A program made the translations under genes and the position numbers. From contig CATIUR010000004.1 of assembly GCA_949592205.1 (NCBI GenBank), positions 87,842,337-87,906,336 of the forward strand: a stretch of DNA of 64,000 nucleotides, written 5' to 3'. The notes below the pieces were generated by a model. The model was given only the letters and a program-made list of their open reading frames with translations. It searched no databases and was not told the origin of the DNA. Shown one piece after another: positions 1-9,573 of this stretch (its first letter is position 1; the number at the start of each line of letters is the position of its first letter). This DNA is from Helichrysum umbraculigerum (lineage: Eukaryota; Streptophyta; Magnoliopsida; Asterales; Asteraceae).

Positions 1-44
1 GGATATGGGGTCGAGGTATTATTCTTATTTGTTAATTGGTAAAA

Positions 45-305
45 TGCATAGTAGTTTCTAGTAATAAACTTTTAATAAATAGGACTTTAAGTAATATGAC
101 TTGGTTACCCCACATAAGGGCAATATAATTTAATTGCATAGTAGTTTCTAGTTATAAACTTTTAATAAATTTGACTTTTAAGTAATATGATTTGGTTACC
201 CCACAAAAAGGCAATATAATTTCAAAATTTTCGATAAAAAATCTCTTGCATCTAAAAACTTTGACTTGAAGTAATATGACCCAGTTATCTGGTCAAATTG
301 ATGAT
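45..305. repeat. Tandem repeat, 90-bp period, about three copies
   Basis: Two well-kept copies start at 45 and 135 (both begin TGCATAGTAGTTTCTAG). A third, degenerate copy of the segment with GTAATATGAC lies near 263-280. The spacing of the shared motif stays at 90 bp. The third copy runs into a possible exon at 285. Confidence 0.8.
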
Positions 306-797
306 CTTACAGCTGATGTCTCAGTAAATTACTACTCCAATTTTGACCATGTTATACTTTTGTTCTCTGATGTGGCGTTCACATGGCTTTTAATAGCCAG
401 GTTAACTTGGCAGATTACCCTGAATTAAAAATGTGCTTAAACTTGAGTCTTTTAGTGTGTGCAAATGAATTGTATTGTTCAAAAGAGAAGAAATCAAATT
501 AAAGCTGGTTGTGTTATTTCATGAATTATATAGTTCACTCTTACTGGACCATCCTTTTGAGTTTTTTTTTTAGATCTCTTTATTTCACTTTGAGTCAATG
601 CATAACCAATGCTGTACCATTACTTAGGCCTGGGACCCTCTACAGCATGTGGTGTCTTTGGGTACCATATCCTAGCGACACAATTTTCTCATTACATAAC
701 AATTCTTGTGTAATTAACATATTTTATATTTTATTTTAATTATGTTTTGCAGTCGTTTGGAGCAGACAGGAAAGAACTGAGAGTTACACTTCCCTGA
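285..797 (+). CDS. Possible 3' end of a host gene, two short exons (285-323 and 753-797)
   Basis: A 39-nt open segment at 285-323 follows a CAG acceptor-like site and ends at a GTAAAT donor-like site. After an AT-rich interval, TTTTGCAG at 745-752 is followed by 15 codons ending in TGA at 795-797, with a peptide ending RKELRVTLP. The two segments join in the same phase, and the interval is T-rich like a plant intron. I do not recognise the protein. Upstream exons would lie outside the window. Both exons are short and the first abuts a degenerate tandem repeat, so chance is a real alternative. Confidence 0.25.
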
Positions 798-1266
798 TCA
801 CAAAATGAGATTATTAACAACATTTCGCGTTCACTCCAAGTCTGCTCTTTATACACTGAACAAGAATAATGAGAACAGAGAAACGGAACGAATAACACAT
901 TTTTCTGCTGTTTTGCTTTTACTTTATGCGTATTTTGTGGTCACATTCGTGGCAAAGAAAAGTTGACATCTGTTGTTAGTGACATTATTCTTTTTAGCCA
1001 ATCACTATTTATGTGCTTTTGAAGCTTATATGCTGTGAGTTGTAAACATATTGTTTCTTTAAAGCCTTTAAAGTTGTTTGCCTGTAGATGTTGGGAGTGT
1101 TAGTTATGTGTTGTGTGCTTGTTTTTTTCCATCCACTAGATTTAGACCTTTTTTTTGTTCTAACTTCTAATCACGAGCTTGGAATGAAGGTTTGGGAATG
1201 GAGAATGGGTATGACAAATGTATGCGTTTGGTTTACTCTGAATGCGTTGAGGACATCCGATGATGA
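798..1266. other. Unassigned flank of element A
   Basis: AT-rich sequence with no recognisable gene. An open frame beginning at 1088 runs into the LTR at 1267 and, across the empty site, would continue open into the right flank after 11913. No protein family is recognised. The last five bases (GATGA, 1262-1266) are the left target-site duplication of element A. Confidence 0.5.
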
Positions 1267-1267
1267 T

Positions 1268-1318
1268 GTAACACCCCCGAAATTCACTGTTTTGCGGAAG
1301 CATAGTTTGGGGTGTTAC
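1268..1318 (-). promoter_or_regulatory. U5 terminal hairpin, 3' LTR of A
   Basis: GTAACACCCC at 1268 pairs with GGGGTGTTAC ending at 1318. Between them lies the loop motif TTGCGGAAG, read as CTTCCGCAA in element sense, which all LTR families here share. Confidence 0.7.
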
Positions 1319-1587
1319 TAATTAAATATCACAGCACAAAGTTAAAGCAAACGACCTCTAAATGAGACGTTTTGTAAATTAGTTACATTCCATAGATATA
1401 ATGTTTGAAAACTGGTGTTTTCGTATACAAAATGTAGTTTCCCCTAGAGTCCACGCGTATAGCGGGAGATTCTATTACATAATCAAAATATACAAAAGAT
1501 AATGCTAAGAATATCCGTTAATGCAGTTGTGTTGAAATCATGCGACTCTAGCTAAAATCCTGGAGTAATCCTACTCCATCCGGGTAC

Positions 1588-2133
1588 CTGAGAAAACATG
1601 CTAAAAAGTGTCAACCAAAAGGTTGGTGAATCTCACAGGTTTGTAAATAACATCGGCTTTGAACACGAGATTTCATTAGTAGTGCCCGTAGGCGTAAAAT
1701 CAGCCATTGCAATCCAGCAATCGTAAAATCAGTATTTGCAATCCAGCAAATGTAAATAAATAAGTTTATACCGTTGCCATGAGGCTCATAATCGAAGCTT
1801 AACCCGTAAATAATATATTTGCTCCCGTGACATGCTCGGAAGTGAGCAAGCATCCGTAACGAATAAGTTGTCACCCGTTTATACGTGTAAATCGGTACGT
1901 GGCAGCGCTACTGCCCCGGGTGGGGAGGGTCATTTCCCTAATGGATCCATTAACTACTGTTCGCGCTTAAGTCCATAACTAACGATATATGATGGAGAGA
2001 CTTCTGTTTGTAAGTAAACTCATGCAATTCCGTTTGGTATAGTAAACAGTTTAGTACTTGTGTTCAAATAAAAGCAGTTGCAAGTTTCTCACCCCGTATG
2101 TAAAACAGTAAAAAGTGGGGCTGTAAGACTCAC
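1588..2133 (-). other. Candidate LTR-internal intron, 3' LTR of A
   Basis: In element sense it starts CAG|GTGAGT (boundary 2133/2134) and ends TTTTCTCAG|GTACC (boundary 1588/1587). A hairpin with stem CAACC/GGTTG (1612-1625) lies just before the acceptor-like end. The same order of signals occurs in every LTR family in the window. Splicing is inferred, not shown. Confidence 0.4.
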
Positions 2134-2512
2134 CTGAGTCTTTGCAAGTACGTTTATATCAATAAACGAGTAAGTAATATCAACCGTAGGTTCTCCGAAC
2201 CCGTAACCTTCAAATGCCTAAACATATAAAGTTAAGTAAGTAGATGTCTCGCAAGACCATCTAGGCTAGTTGTTTACACAACTCATTATGTCCAAGTATT
2301 TGTTTAGTAATCCGTTTGTAGTTTGAAAACAAATATGGCCCGTTGGTGACGGTTTGTAATAATGATTCAAAGTGTTATCATTTATAACGCAATTTAGTGT
2401 GATTGTAATAGAAAGTATGTTCTATGACGTTTGTTCAGTCGTATGACATAAGTATTTGAAGTTGTGTGAGTTCGACACTTAGCAAAATCTGACTTTTCAA
2501 GGTTCTGGTTTG

Positions 2513-2799
2513 TGCGACGTAGCATGCGACGTAGCATGCGACGTAGGGTGCGACGTAGGGAGGTACGTCGCATGATGCGACCTTCGCAAATCAATGCGAC
2601 GTAGGTTCGGTTTGCGACGTAAAAGTCTACGTCGCTATGTGCGACGTCCGCAAGTTAATGCGACGTAATAGGCTGCGTCGCTAGTGCGACGTTGGGATTT
2701 TGTGCGACGTAGGCCGCGACGTCGCTAAATGCGACGTTGGCCACAAAATGCGACGTTTTGAGCTACGTCGCAGATAGTCCAGCGTCTCTGCGACGTAGC
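2513..2799. repeat. GCGACGTA/TACGTCGC motif array, 3' LTR of A
   Basis: About 20 copies of GCGACGT or its complement, in both orientations, within 290 bp. Spacers are irregular and 3-20 bp long. It lies between the GTAAG donor-like site (2958, minus) and the CAG|GTGAGT block. Confidence 0.85.
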
Positions 2800-3658
2800 G
2801 GTCTGATCGGAATTTGGTGGCCGGAAAATCGGTCGAAAAGCTTCCGTTCGGTCCAAATCTTTTACCCAACCCATTTTTGGACATTTTAAGCATATATAAA
2901 CCATAAAAACGTAAAAATGAGTAAAAACGGAGAGTTTCGGGTTTTGTCGGGAACTTACAATTTGCCGAAATGAAATTCCGGAAAGATAGGATTGTAGATC
3001 GCGAAGTGGTGAACGCTTTTCCCTAAAGAGGTGGTATGATCCGGCGTCGTTTAGTATGTTTATTTTGCGGTTTTGTAGGATTTTTGGTGATGAAATTTGA
3101 GAGAAAAGAGAAGAGAGGAGAGAGAGAATAGAAGTGGAAATGAAAGAGAAGGTGGGGAAATGGGAGGTTATCCTCCCATTTTCCGGTCCCCGCACCCCGT
3201 GCGGTGATCGTTTCCTCCGTCGTTTAGGCGTTAAATCAAGCAGTTATATTTTTAAAAGGTGACGTGAATGTTTTAAATGAAATACCTTGAATTTAATTAA
3301 TTATAAAAACATTTGTCGAAGTACTAAAATTCTTAACTCGTGTTTAATATGTATTCGTTAAATTATTTAAATTGTCGTCGCGGTATATAATTAGTGTTTG
3401 CTCGTTGTGTATTTTATATAATAAAATACGTTCCCATTATTTAGGTAGGTTTCTGTCACCAACGTCCAAGTAACTGTGTCGGACTCCGTCCGGTTAATTC
3501 GTACGATTAATCCAAATCGCGTAAATACACACATATATATATAAATCACCTTATATATATATACAAATAGAGTCTGCAATTAGTCCTATTACATACTAAT
3601 TACAACTAGTTACAAGTTATTAGGCATAATTAATTATCCTAATTTAGCAGGTGTTACA

Positions 3659-3671
3659 TTCTCCCCTTGTT
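3659..3671 (-). promoter_or_regulatory. Polypurine tract of element A
   Basis: AACAAGGGGAGAA in element sense, directly abutting the 3' LTR. It primes plus-strand DNA synthesis. Confidence 0.9.
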
Positions 3672-3675
3672 AAAG

Positions 3676-3693
3676 AAATTTCGTCCCGAAATT
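3676..3693 (-). promoter_or_regulatory. Pre-PPT palindrome of element A
   Basis: The palindrome AATTTCGGGACGAAATT (element sense) overlaps the gag-pol stop codon and lies a few bases before the PPT. Elements B and C carry the same palindrome. In D it is broken by one base. Confidence 0.75.
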
Positions 3694-6600
3694 AGCTTGA
3701 GTGCACGGACTGTGCGTTGTCTGGGAAGAGATGTGGGTATTTCTGTCGCATTTGGTCTTCCCGTTCCCAGGTGAACTCAGGGCCGCGCCTAGAATTCCAC
3801 CTGACTTTTACTATGGGAATACGACTCTGTTTCAATTGCTTGACCTCTCGGTCCATGATTTCCAAAGGTTTCTCGACGAAATGAAGTTTATCATCGATTT
3901 GGATTTCGTCGAGCGGTATAATCAGCGTCTCGTCAGACAGACATTTCTTCAAGTTAGAAATGTGGAATGTGTTGTGTACGCTGCTAAGTTCAGCAGGGAG
4001 TTGCAGGCGATATGCCACTGGACCAATCCTTTCAAGGATTTCGAATGGTCCGATATATCTAGGATTTAGTTTGCCTCGTTTCCCGAATCGAATAACACCT
4101 TTCCACGGTGCCACTTTGAGAAGTACCTTGTCTCCTACCTGGAACTCAAGGTGTTTGCGTCTCACGTCAGCATAGCTTTTCTGACGATCACGTGCGGCTT
4201 TCAGCCGGTTTTGGATACCAACGATTTTCTCAGTAGTTTCTTGAATGATTTCTGGACCCGTGAGTTGGGATTCTCCTAACTCAGTCCAACAGACAGGTGA
4301 TCGGCACTTACGTCCGTAAAGTGCCTCGAAGGGTGCAGCCCTTATGCTGGTATGGTAACTGTTGTTGTACGAAAACTCACACAACGGTAAGTGATTTTCC
4401 CAAGAAGTACCGAAGTCTACTACGCAGGCTCGTAGCATATCCTCCAGTGTTTGAATAGTTCGCTCGCTTTGGCCATCGGTTTGCGGGTGATAAGCAGTAC
4501 TCATATCCAGACGAGTACCAAGAGATTTCTGTAGCGATTGCCAAAAGTTAGAAGTAAAACGGCTGTCCCTATCCGAGATGATCGAGATAGGTACACCGTG
4601 TCGCGAGATGATTTCTTTGACATAGATGCGAGTCAGACGCTCCATCTTGTCGGTTTCCTTGATGGCCAGAAAGTGAGCAGATTTCGTGAGACGGTCCACG
4701 ATCACCCAAATGGTATCGCAACCACTCGAAGTTTTCGGTAGTTTGGTAATGAAGTCCATGGAAATCTGTTCCCATTTCCATTGAGGAATTTCAGGTTGTT
4801 GAAGCAACCCAGAGGGTCTTTGGTGTTCGGTCTTTACTTTGGAACAGGTTAGGCATTTACTGACGTACAAGGCGATGTCAGCTTTCATGTTAGGCCACCA
4901 ATACAACCCTTTGACGTCATGATACATCTTGTCAGATCCAGGATGTATAGAGTATCGAGATTTGTGAGCTTCAGCCATCACCAAATCTCGCAAGTTTCCG
5001 AATTTGGGTAACCACACCCGGTTAGAGAAGTATCGAGTTCCATCAGGTTTGATTTCGAATTGTTTATCCAAGCCTCGCAAGGCTTCATTTTTCAAGTTTT
5101 CATCGTTGAGTGCTTCAAGTTGAGCGGTAAGGATTTGAGTAGGAAGCTCGTTATGAATTGTCATAGAAAGTGCTCGAACTCGAAGGGGTTTCACTCGTTC
5201 TTTTCGGCTTAAGGCATCGGCCACTACGTTAGCCTTGCCCGGATGGTATTTGATCTCGCAGTCGTAGTCACTAAGTAACTCAACCCAGCGACGTTGTCTC
5301 ATGTTTAGATCTTTCTGATCGAATATGTGTTGGAGACTTTTGTGATCGGTAAAGATAGTGCTTTTCGTACCGTAGAGATAATGTCTCCAGATTTTCAATG
5401 CGAAGACCACAGCACCTAACTCGAGGTCATGGGTCGTATAGTTTTTCTCGTGGATTTTCAGTTGTCGTGAGGCATAGGCAATGACTTTTTCCCGTTGCAT
5501 CAACACACACCCAAGTCCTTGGTGTGAGGCGTCGCAGTAAACTACGAAATCGTCGGTGCCCTCGGGTAAGGACAAGATTGGTGCACTGCAAAGTTTGTTT
5601 TTCAATAGCTGGAAGGCTGACTCTTGTTTATCCGTCCAATCGAACTTCTTATCTTTCTGAGTCAGTGTGGTTAGTGGAACAGCTATTCTTGAAAAGTTTT
5701 CGATGAATCGGCGGTAATAACCAGCAAGACCTAAGAATTGTCTCACTTCGGTTGGAGTGGTCGGTGACTCCCAGCCCTTGATTGCTTCAACCTTGGCGGG
5801 ATCAACATGAATTCCTTGGCTGTCAATCACGTGCCCGAGGAATTGAACGGTTCGAATCCAGAACTCACACTTAGAGAATTTGGCATATAACTCTTCGTGT
5901 TTCAGAAGTCCTAGAATGGTTTTCAGATGTTGAGCATGTTCCTGCTCATTGCGAGAGTAAATCAGGATATCATCGATGAACACAATGACGAATTTGTCAA
6001 GATATGGTTTGCACACCCGATTCATAAGGTCCATAAATACGGCCGGTGCGTTGGTTAACCCGAATGGCATCACTTGGAATTCATAATGCCCATAACGAGT
6101 TCGGAAAGCTGTCTTTGGGATATCATTGTCACGGACTCGGAGTTGATGATAACCCGACCGTAGATCAATCTTCGAGTAAACACTCGATCCCTGGAGTTGG
6201 TCGAACAGGTCATCGATTCTAGGAAGTGGGTACCGATTCTTTATGGTTAGCTTATTCAGCTCTCGGTAGTCGATACACATGCGGAAAGACCCATCTTTCT
6301 TTTTCACGAATAAGACCGGAGCTCCCCAAGGTGAGGAACTTGGTCGAATGAATCCTCTGTCCAGGAGTTCCTGTAGTTGGTTAGACAACTCCTGCATTTC
6401 GGATGGTGCTAAACGGTAAGGGGCTCGTGCCACGGGTGCAGCTCCGGGCACAAGTTCGATTTGGAATTCAACTTGTCTAGGTGGCGGAAGTCCGGGCAAG
6501 TCTTCAGGAAAGACTTCCGAGAAATCCCGCACGATCGGAACATCCTCAAGTCGCTTCTCCTCCGACTTCTTCTCCGTTACATGTGCGAGGATGGCTTGAT

Positions 6601-8101
6601 ACCCTTTTCGTAGATATTTTCTAGTTTTCAGACAGGAGACAATGTTCAGATTCCGTCTGCCGGTCTCCCCTTGTAGGACTAAGGTTCCACCGGAGGCAAG
6701 AGGTATGCGAACGAGTTTGTCATGACAGATGATTTCAGCTCGGTGCTTGGATAACCAATCCATACCGACAATAATATCGAAGCTGCCGATCTCGACAGGG
6801 ATTAAATCAATGGGAAACGTTTCGTTCGTGAGGTTAAGTGTACAGTTGTGTATGATACTATCAGTCTCAATCAGTTTGCCATTAGCTAATTCAACAATGT
6901 ATTTAGCATCTAAGGCAGTGGGAGTTATATCAAGTAAAGGGCTAAATTTTGCAGATATGAAGCTTCTATCGGCACCGGTATCAAATAACACAGAAGCAGT
7001 AAGGTCGTTGAGAAGGAACGTACCCGTCACGACGTTCGGGTCTTGTCTGGCTTCCCCAGCCTTGATAACGAATGATCTGCCGCGAGCAGGGTTGTTGTTG
7101 TTTTTCAGCTTTGGGCAATCTTTCTTGAAATGCCCTGTATTTCCGCACCCAAAGCAGGCCTTTGGTGCATTAGTGTTGGGGGTGAGAATGTTGGTTCGAC
7201 AATCCTTGGATAGATGCCCGAACCGCTTGCAGTTGGAGCAAGGGCAAGAACCGTCATGGTGGCGGTTGCATTTGGGACAGTAGGGTCTGCTCCCGCTGTA
7301 CCCTTTCTTCTCCGAAGTTCCAGATGTATAAGCCTTAATGTACTCAGGCTTTTTGTTGGAGGTTTGGTTGGATGAGTTGGGGTTACCTTCCCACTTGCGT
7401 TTGTTGTTTGCAGATGGGGTTGAAGTTGTACCACGGCGGACAGAATTTGCCGTTAGTTCATGGGCCATACGGATGGCGCTCTGAATTGTACCCGGTTTGG
7501 AAGAAGTTACCAGATCTTGGAGTCTCTCAGGAAGACCATCAACAAATTTCTCGATCCTCTTGTACTCAGGATCGACCATGGTTGGGCACAGAAGTGCCAG
7601 TTGGTGGAAACGGTTGGTGTAGCCGGTGATATCATTACCCAGCATCTTGTGGTTCCAGAATTCCACTTCTAGTTGTTTCAATTCATCCCTGGGGCAATAC
7701 TCGCCCCTCAACATCTTCTTCAACTCCTCCCATGGGAGTTGGTAAGCAGTAGCAACACTCACAGTCTGGGCATAAGTGTTCCACCAGGTGAGTGCGGTGT
7801 CAGTAAAAGTACTAACGGAGAACTTAACCTTATCTCCCTCCGCACAGTTGCAGATAAGAAATACAGACTCAACTTTCTCGATCCAGCGTACTAGACCGAT
7901 AGCTCCCTCGGTACCTGCAAAGTTTAGAGGTTTGCAGTTCTGGAAGTCCTTGTAAGAACAAGGTTTAGCAGTAGTGGTTTCAGCGGCATCGCTGTTTCTC
8001 GAGGAGTTTGGTGGAGTATTCCGAGCCAAGGCTTCAGTAACAGCCTGGGTTATAAGGGAGGTAATCTGGGCATCGGTGTATGGTCGTGTCTTTGGCGGCA
8101 T
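3692..8101 (-). CDS. gag-pol: Gag-pol polyprotein of element A (Tekay-like chromovirus)
   Basis: A single open frame of 1469 residues, the usual Tekay arrangement with no frameshift between gag and pol. Gag fills about residues 1-340, with zinc knuckles CX2CX4HX4C at 288-301 and 316-329 plus a cysteine-rich stretch from 275. The protease has DTGAD at 374-378. The reverse transcriptase carries FIDD at 708-711. RNase H shows YCDAS (D857) and TDH at 918-920. Integrase has an HHCC finger (H1046, H1053, C1083, C1086) and a D1116-D1177-E1213 triad, with 35 residues between the last two. A chromodomain-like tail lies at about 1415-1460 (RRGPEFTWE). The MPP start matches element C. All key residues are present, so it is probably functional. 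Processing into capsid, protease, RT and integrase is inferred from the family. Confidence 0.95.
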   Translation of the reverse strand: MPPKTRPYTDAQITSLITQAVTEALARNTPPNSSRNSDAAETTTAKPCSYKDFQNCKPLNFAGTEGAIGLVRWIEKVESVFLICNCAEGDKVKFSVSTFTDTALTWWNTYAQTVSVATAYQLPWEELKKMLRGEYCPRDELKQLEVEFWNHKMLGNDITGYTNRFHQLALLCPTMVDPEYKRIEKFVDGLPERLQDLVTSSKPGTIQSAIRMAHELTANSVRRGTTSTPSANNKRKWEGNPNSSNQTSNKKPEYIKAYTSGTSEKKGYSGSRPYCPKCNRHHDGSCPCSNCKRFGHLSKDCRTNILTPNTNAPKACFGCGNTGHFKKDCPKLKNNNNPARGRSFVIKAGEARQDPNVVTGTFLLNDLTASVLFDTGADRSFISAKFSPLLDITPTALDAKYIVELANGKLIETDSIIHNCTLNLTNETFPIDLIPVEIGSFDIIVGMDWLSKHRAEIICHDKLVRIPLASGGTLVLQGETGRRNLNIVSCLKTRKYLRKGYQAILAHVTEKKSEEKRLEDVPIVRDFSEVFPEDLPGLPPPRQVEFQIELVPGAAPVARAPYRLAPSEMQELSNQLQELLDRGFIRPSSSPWGAPVLFVKKKDGSFRMCIDYRELNKLTIKNRYPLPRIDDLFDQLQGSSVYSKIDLRSGYHQLRVRDNDIPKTAFRTRYGHYEFQVMPFGLTNAPAVFMDLMNRVCKPYLDKFVIVFIDDILIYSRNEQEHAQHLKTILGLLKHEELYAKFSKCEFWIRTVQFLGHVIDSQGIHVDPAKVEAIKGWESPTTPTEVRQFLGLAGYYRRFIENFSRIAVPLTTLTQKDKKFDWTDKQESAFQLLKNKLCSAPILSLPEGTDDFVVYCDASHQGLGCVLMQREKVIAYASRQLKIHEKNYTTHDLELGAVVFALKIWRHYLYGTKSTIFTDHKSLQHIFDQKDLNMRQRRWVELLSDYDCEIKYHPGKANVVADALSRKERVKPLRVRALSMTIHNELPTQILTAQLEALNDENLKNEALRGLDKQFEIKPDGTRYFSNRVWLPKFGNLRDLVMAEAHKSRYSIHPGSDKMYHDVKGLYWWPNMKADIALYVSKCLTCSKVKTEHQRPSGLLQQPEIPQWKWEQISMDFITKLPKTSSGCDTIWVIVDRLTKSAHFLAIKETDKMERLTRIYVKEIISRHGVPISIISDRDSRFTSNFWQSLQKSLGTRLDMSTAYHPQTDGQSERTIQTLEDMLRACVVDFGTSWENHLPLCEFSYNNSYHTSIRAAPFEALYGRKCRSPVCWTELGESQLTGPEIIQETTEKIVGIQNRLKAARDRQKSYADVRRKHLEFQVGDKVLLKVAPWKGVIRFGKRGKLNPRYIGPFEILERIGPVAYRLQLPAELSSVHNTFHISNLKKCLSDETLIIPLDEIQIDDKLHFVEKPLEIMDREVKQLKQSRIPIVKVRWNSRRGPEFTWEREDQMRQKYPHLFPDNAQSVHSS

Positions 8102-8462
8102 GATTCTTCAATAAAAGAAATGAAGATACATGAGATTTTGTATGAAATTGTAATTGTCACAGATGTACATGTATAAAAGCAGTAATACATAACATCAACA
8201 TGGAAAATGACAATTAATGTGAGTTGAGATGACAAAGGATATCTGATAGATAAGGTGAGTTCAAAAGTTACATCCTACAGAGATATTACAAAAGGTGTCG
8301 GGAATGGTTACATCCGACTAGTTTATAGAGTAGTGCTAGATAGTCCCTAGATTACGAGATAGATTACAGACAAAAACTACACTAATCTTAATGTAGATTA
8401 ATTCGTTCCATAGCGTGCCAAGGCGGTCCACAGTTTCTGCTAGTCGGTTGGTTCATTCTTAG

Positions 8463-8939
8463 TTACGGTTCCTGGCTTTCGGATTCGTCCTCCGACTCCA
8501 GGTTCAGGTCGTGTGGGTGGTAGCGTGCCTCGAGCATATCCCTGTATCTTTGAGTCGTGGAGCGGTACCTAGTCTCCTCCGTTGATTTCCTGCCCAAACG
8601 TTTGATCCATGTTTTGGTCCTACGGGTTAGGTTGGTGGCCACTTTCTTCCAGTAACGGATCTTATCTTTGATTCGTGTAGGGACAGATCGGTTTGAGATT
8701 CTCAATCTTTGTTCATAGTCTATGCACTTACGCTTAAGTGCCCAATTTCGGCCGTCTAGTCCCACAGCCTGATCTCGCACTCTTTCATATTCTTCTATGT
8801 CGATGCCAGTCATTCCGAAATTCTGATTTTCGTTTCCCTCCAGCATGATTTCTTCTTCTGGTACGATGTCCTCATCGAGATACGTGTACTGGATTTGTTC
8901 CTCGTGGACTTGGTCACTATCAGACATGTGGTCGTCCAT
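8463..8939 (-). CDS. Extra ORF between 5' LTR and gag of element A, unknown function
   Basis: A 158-codon open frame in the same sense as gag-pol, ending about 360 bp before gag. The N-terminal third is strongly acidic (many D and E). The middle, about residues 60-130, is rich in K and R with helix-forming character. The C-terminal tail is acidic again (ESEDESESQEP). No known domain is recognised. Elements B and C lack an equivalent reading frame, while old element D has a decayed, coiled-coil-like ORF in the same place. It may be an accessory protein specific to some of these elements. Expression, perhaps from a spliced RNA, is inferred only. Confidence 0.6.
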   Translation of the reverse strand: MDDHMSDSDQVHEEQIQYTYLDEDIVPEEEIMLEGNENQNFGMTGIDIEEYERVRDQAVGLDGRNWALKRKCIDYEQRLRISNRSVPTRIKDKIRYWKKVATNLTRRTKTWIKRLGRKSTEETRYRSTTQRYRDMLEARYHPHDLNLESEDESESQEP

Positions 8940-9505
8940 TTGGGTATTCGCGTCTTTGAGTTCTATAGAAATGACAGAGAGAGGATTTTAGTCCTTGGAA
9001 GTACGTTGTTTCAGAGGGTTAGATGTGATTTTCGTAAAATCATTAGAGTGCGTCACAAGGTGGTGTGACGGTAATCAAGTCTGTCATGGTCGGTGCAAAC
9101 CGCTGAGAGAAATTCGTAAGTGTCACCAGAGAACGTCGGCTATCTCTATAGCGAGTGTGTTTAAGTGCGAGGCCTATTCATATATATAATAGCCTAGGAG
9201 TATAGTCAGCGAGTGAGGCCTATGTATGTATATACTCGTATATCACATAATAGCCTAGCGTATGTCTAGCACATAACAAGTAAGAGTCTCGGTTCTCTCG
9301 TGGTCAGAGTCTACTAACGTATTCCTGTTCGACATAACCATTTCAGACCTCACATCATCTTTCCTTAATTGTACATAGTTGATCAGGCTATGTTAAATTA
9401 ATGTCGTATGATGTAATTCCTGAACCAATCATGCCTAATAAGGAAATACTGCCTAATGGTCATAGTCTAGGCCCACTAAATGCAACCTAGTTCACTATAA
9501 CCTTA
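8940..9505 (-). other. 5' leader of element A
   Basis: Untranslated stretch between the PBS and the pre-gag ORF, with no recognisable coding content. Like the C and D leaders it contains the segment around CCTAGTTCACTATAACC next to the PBS. Confidence 0.6.
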
Positions 9506-9518
9506 GGCTCTGATACCA
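9506..9518 (-). promoter_or_regulatory. Primer binding site of element A
   Basis: TGGTATCAGAGCC in element sense, three bases after the 5' LTR. It is complementary to the 3' end of initiator methionine tRNA. Confidence 0.9.
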
Positions 9519-9522
9519 ATCT

Positions 9523-9573
9523 GTAACACCCCCGAAATTCACTGTTTTGCGGAAGCATAGTTTGGGGTGTTAC
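9523..9573 (-). promoter_or_regulatory. U5 terminal hairpin, 5' LTR of A
   Basis: Same structure as 1268-1318. In this LTR it sits immediately upstream of the PBS in the genomic RNA. Confidence 0.7.

Larger units (their letters stand above)
1267..3658 (-). repeat. 3' LTR of element A
   Basis: 2392 bp, starting TGTAACACC and ending GGTGTTACA on the plus strand (a perfect inverted terminal repeat). It matches 9522-11913 except at two positions seen by eye. It contains the U5 hairpin, the candidate intron, a GCGAC-motif array and a pyrimidine-rich tract (purine-rich on the plus strand, about 3090-3170). Confidence 0.95.

Noticed and set aside
2513..2799. CRISPR-like look of the GCGAC arrays
   Set aside because: Motifs are only 8-10 bp, in both orientations, with irregular spacers, inside plant LTRs.
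6729..7283. 184-codon frame opposite gag-pol of A, and similar antisense frames in C and D
   Set aside because: Shadow frames of the conserved polyprotein on the other strand, with no independent signal.
9506..9518. tRNA gene from the initiator methionine tRNA match
   Set aside because: Only the primer-complementary 3' segment is present. No cloverleaf surrounds it.
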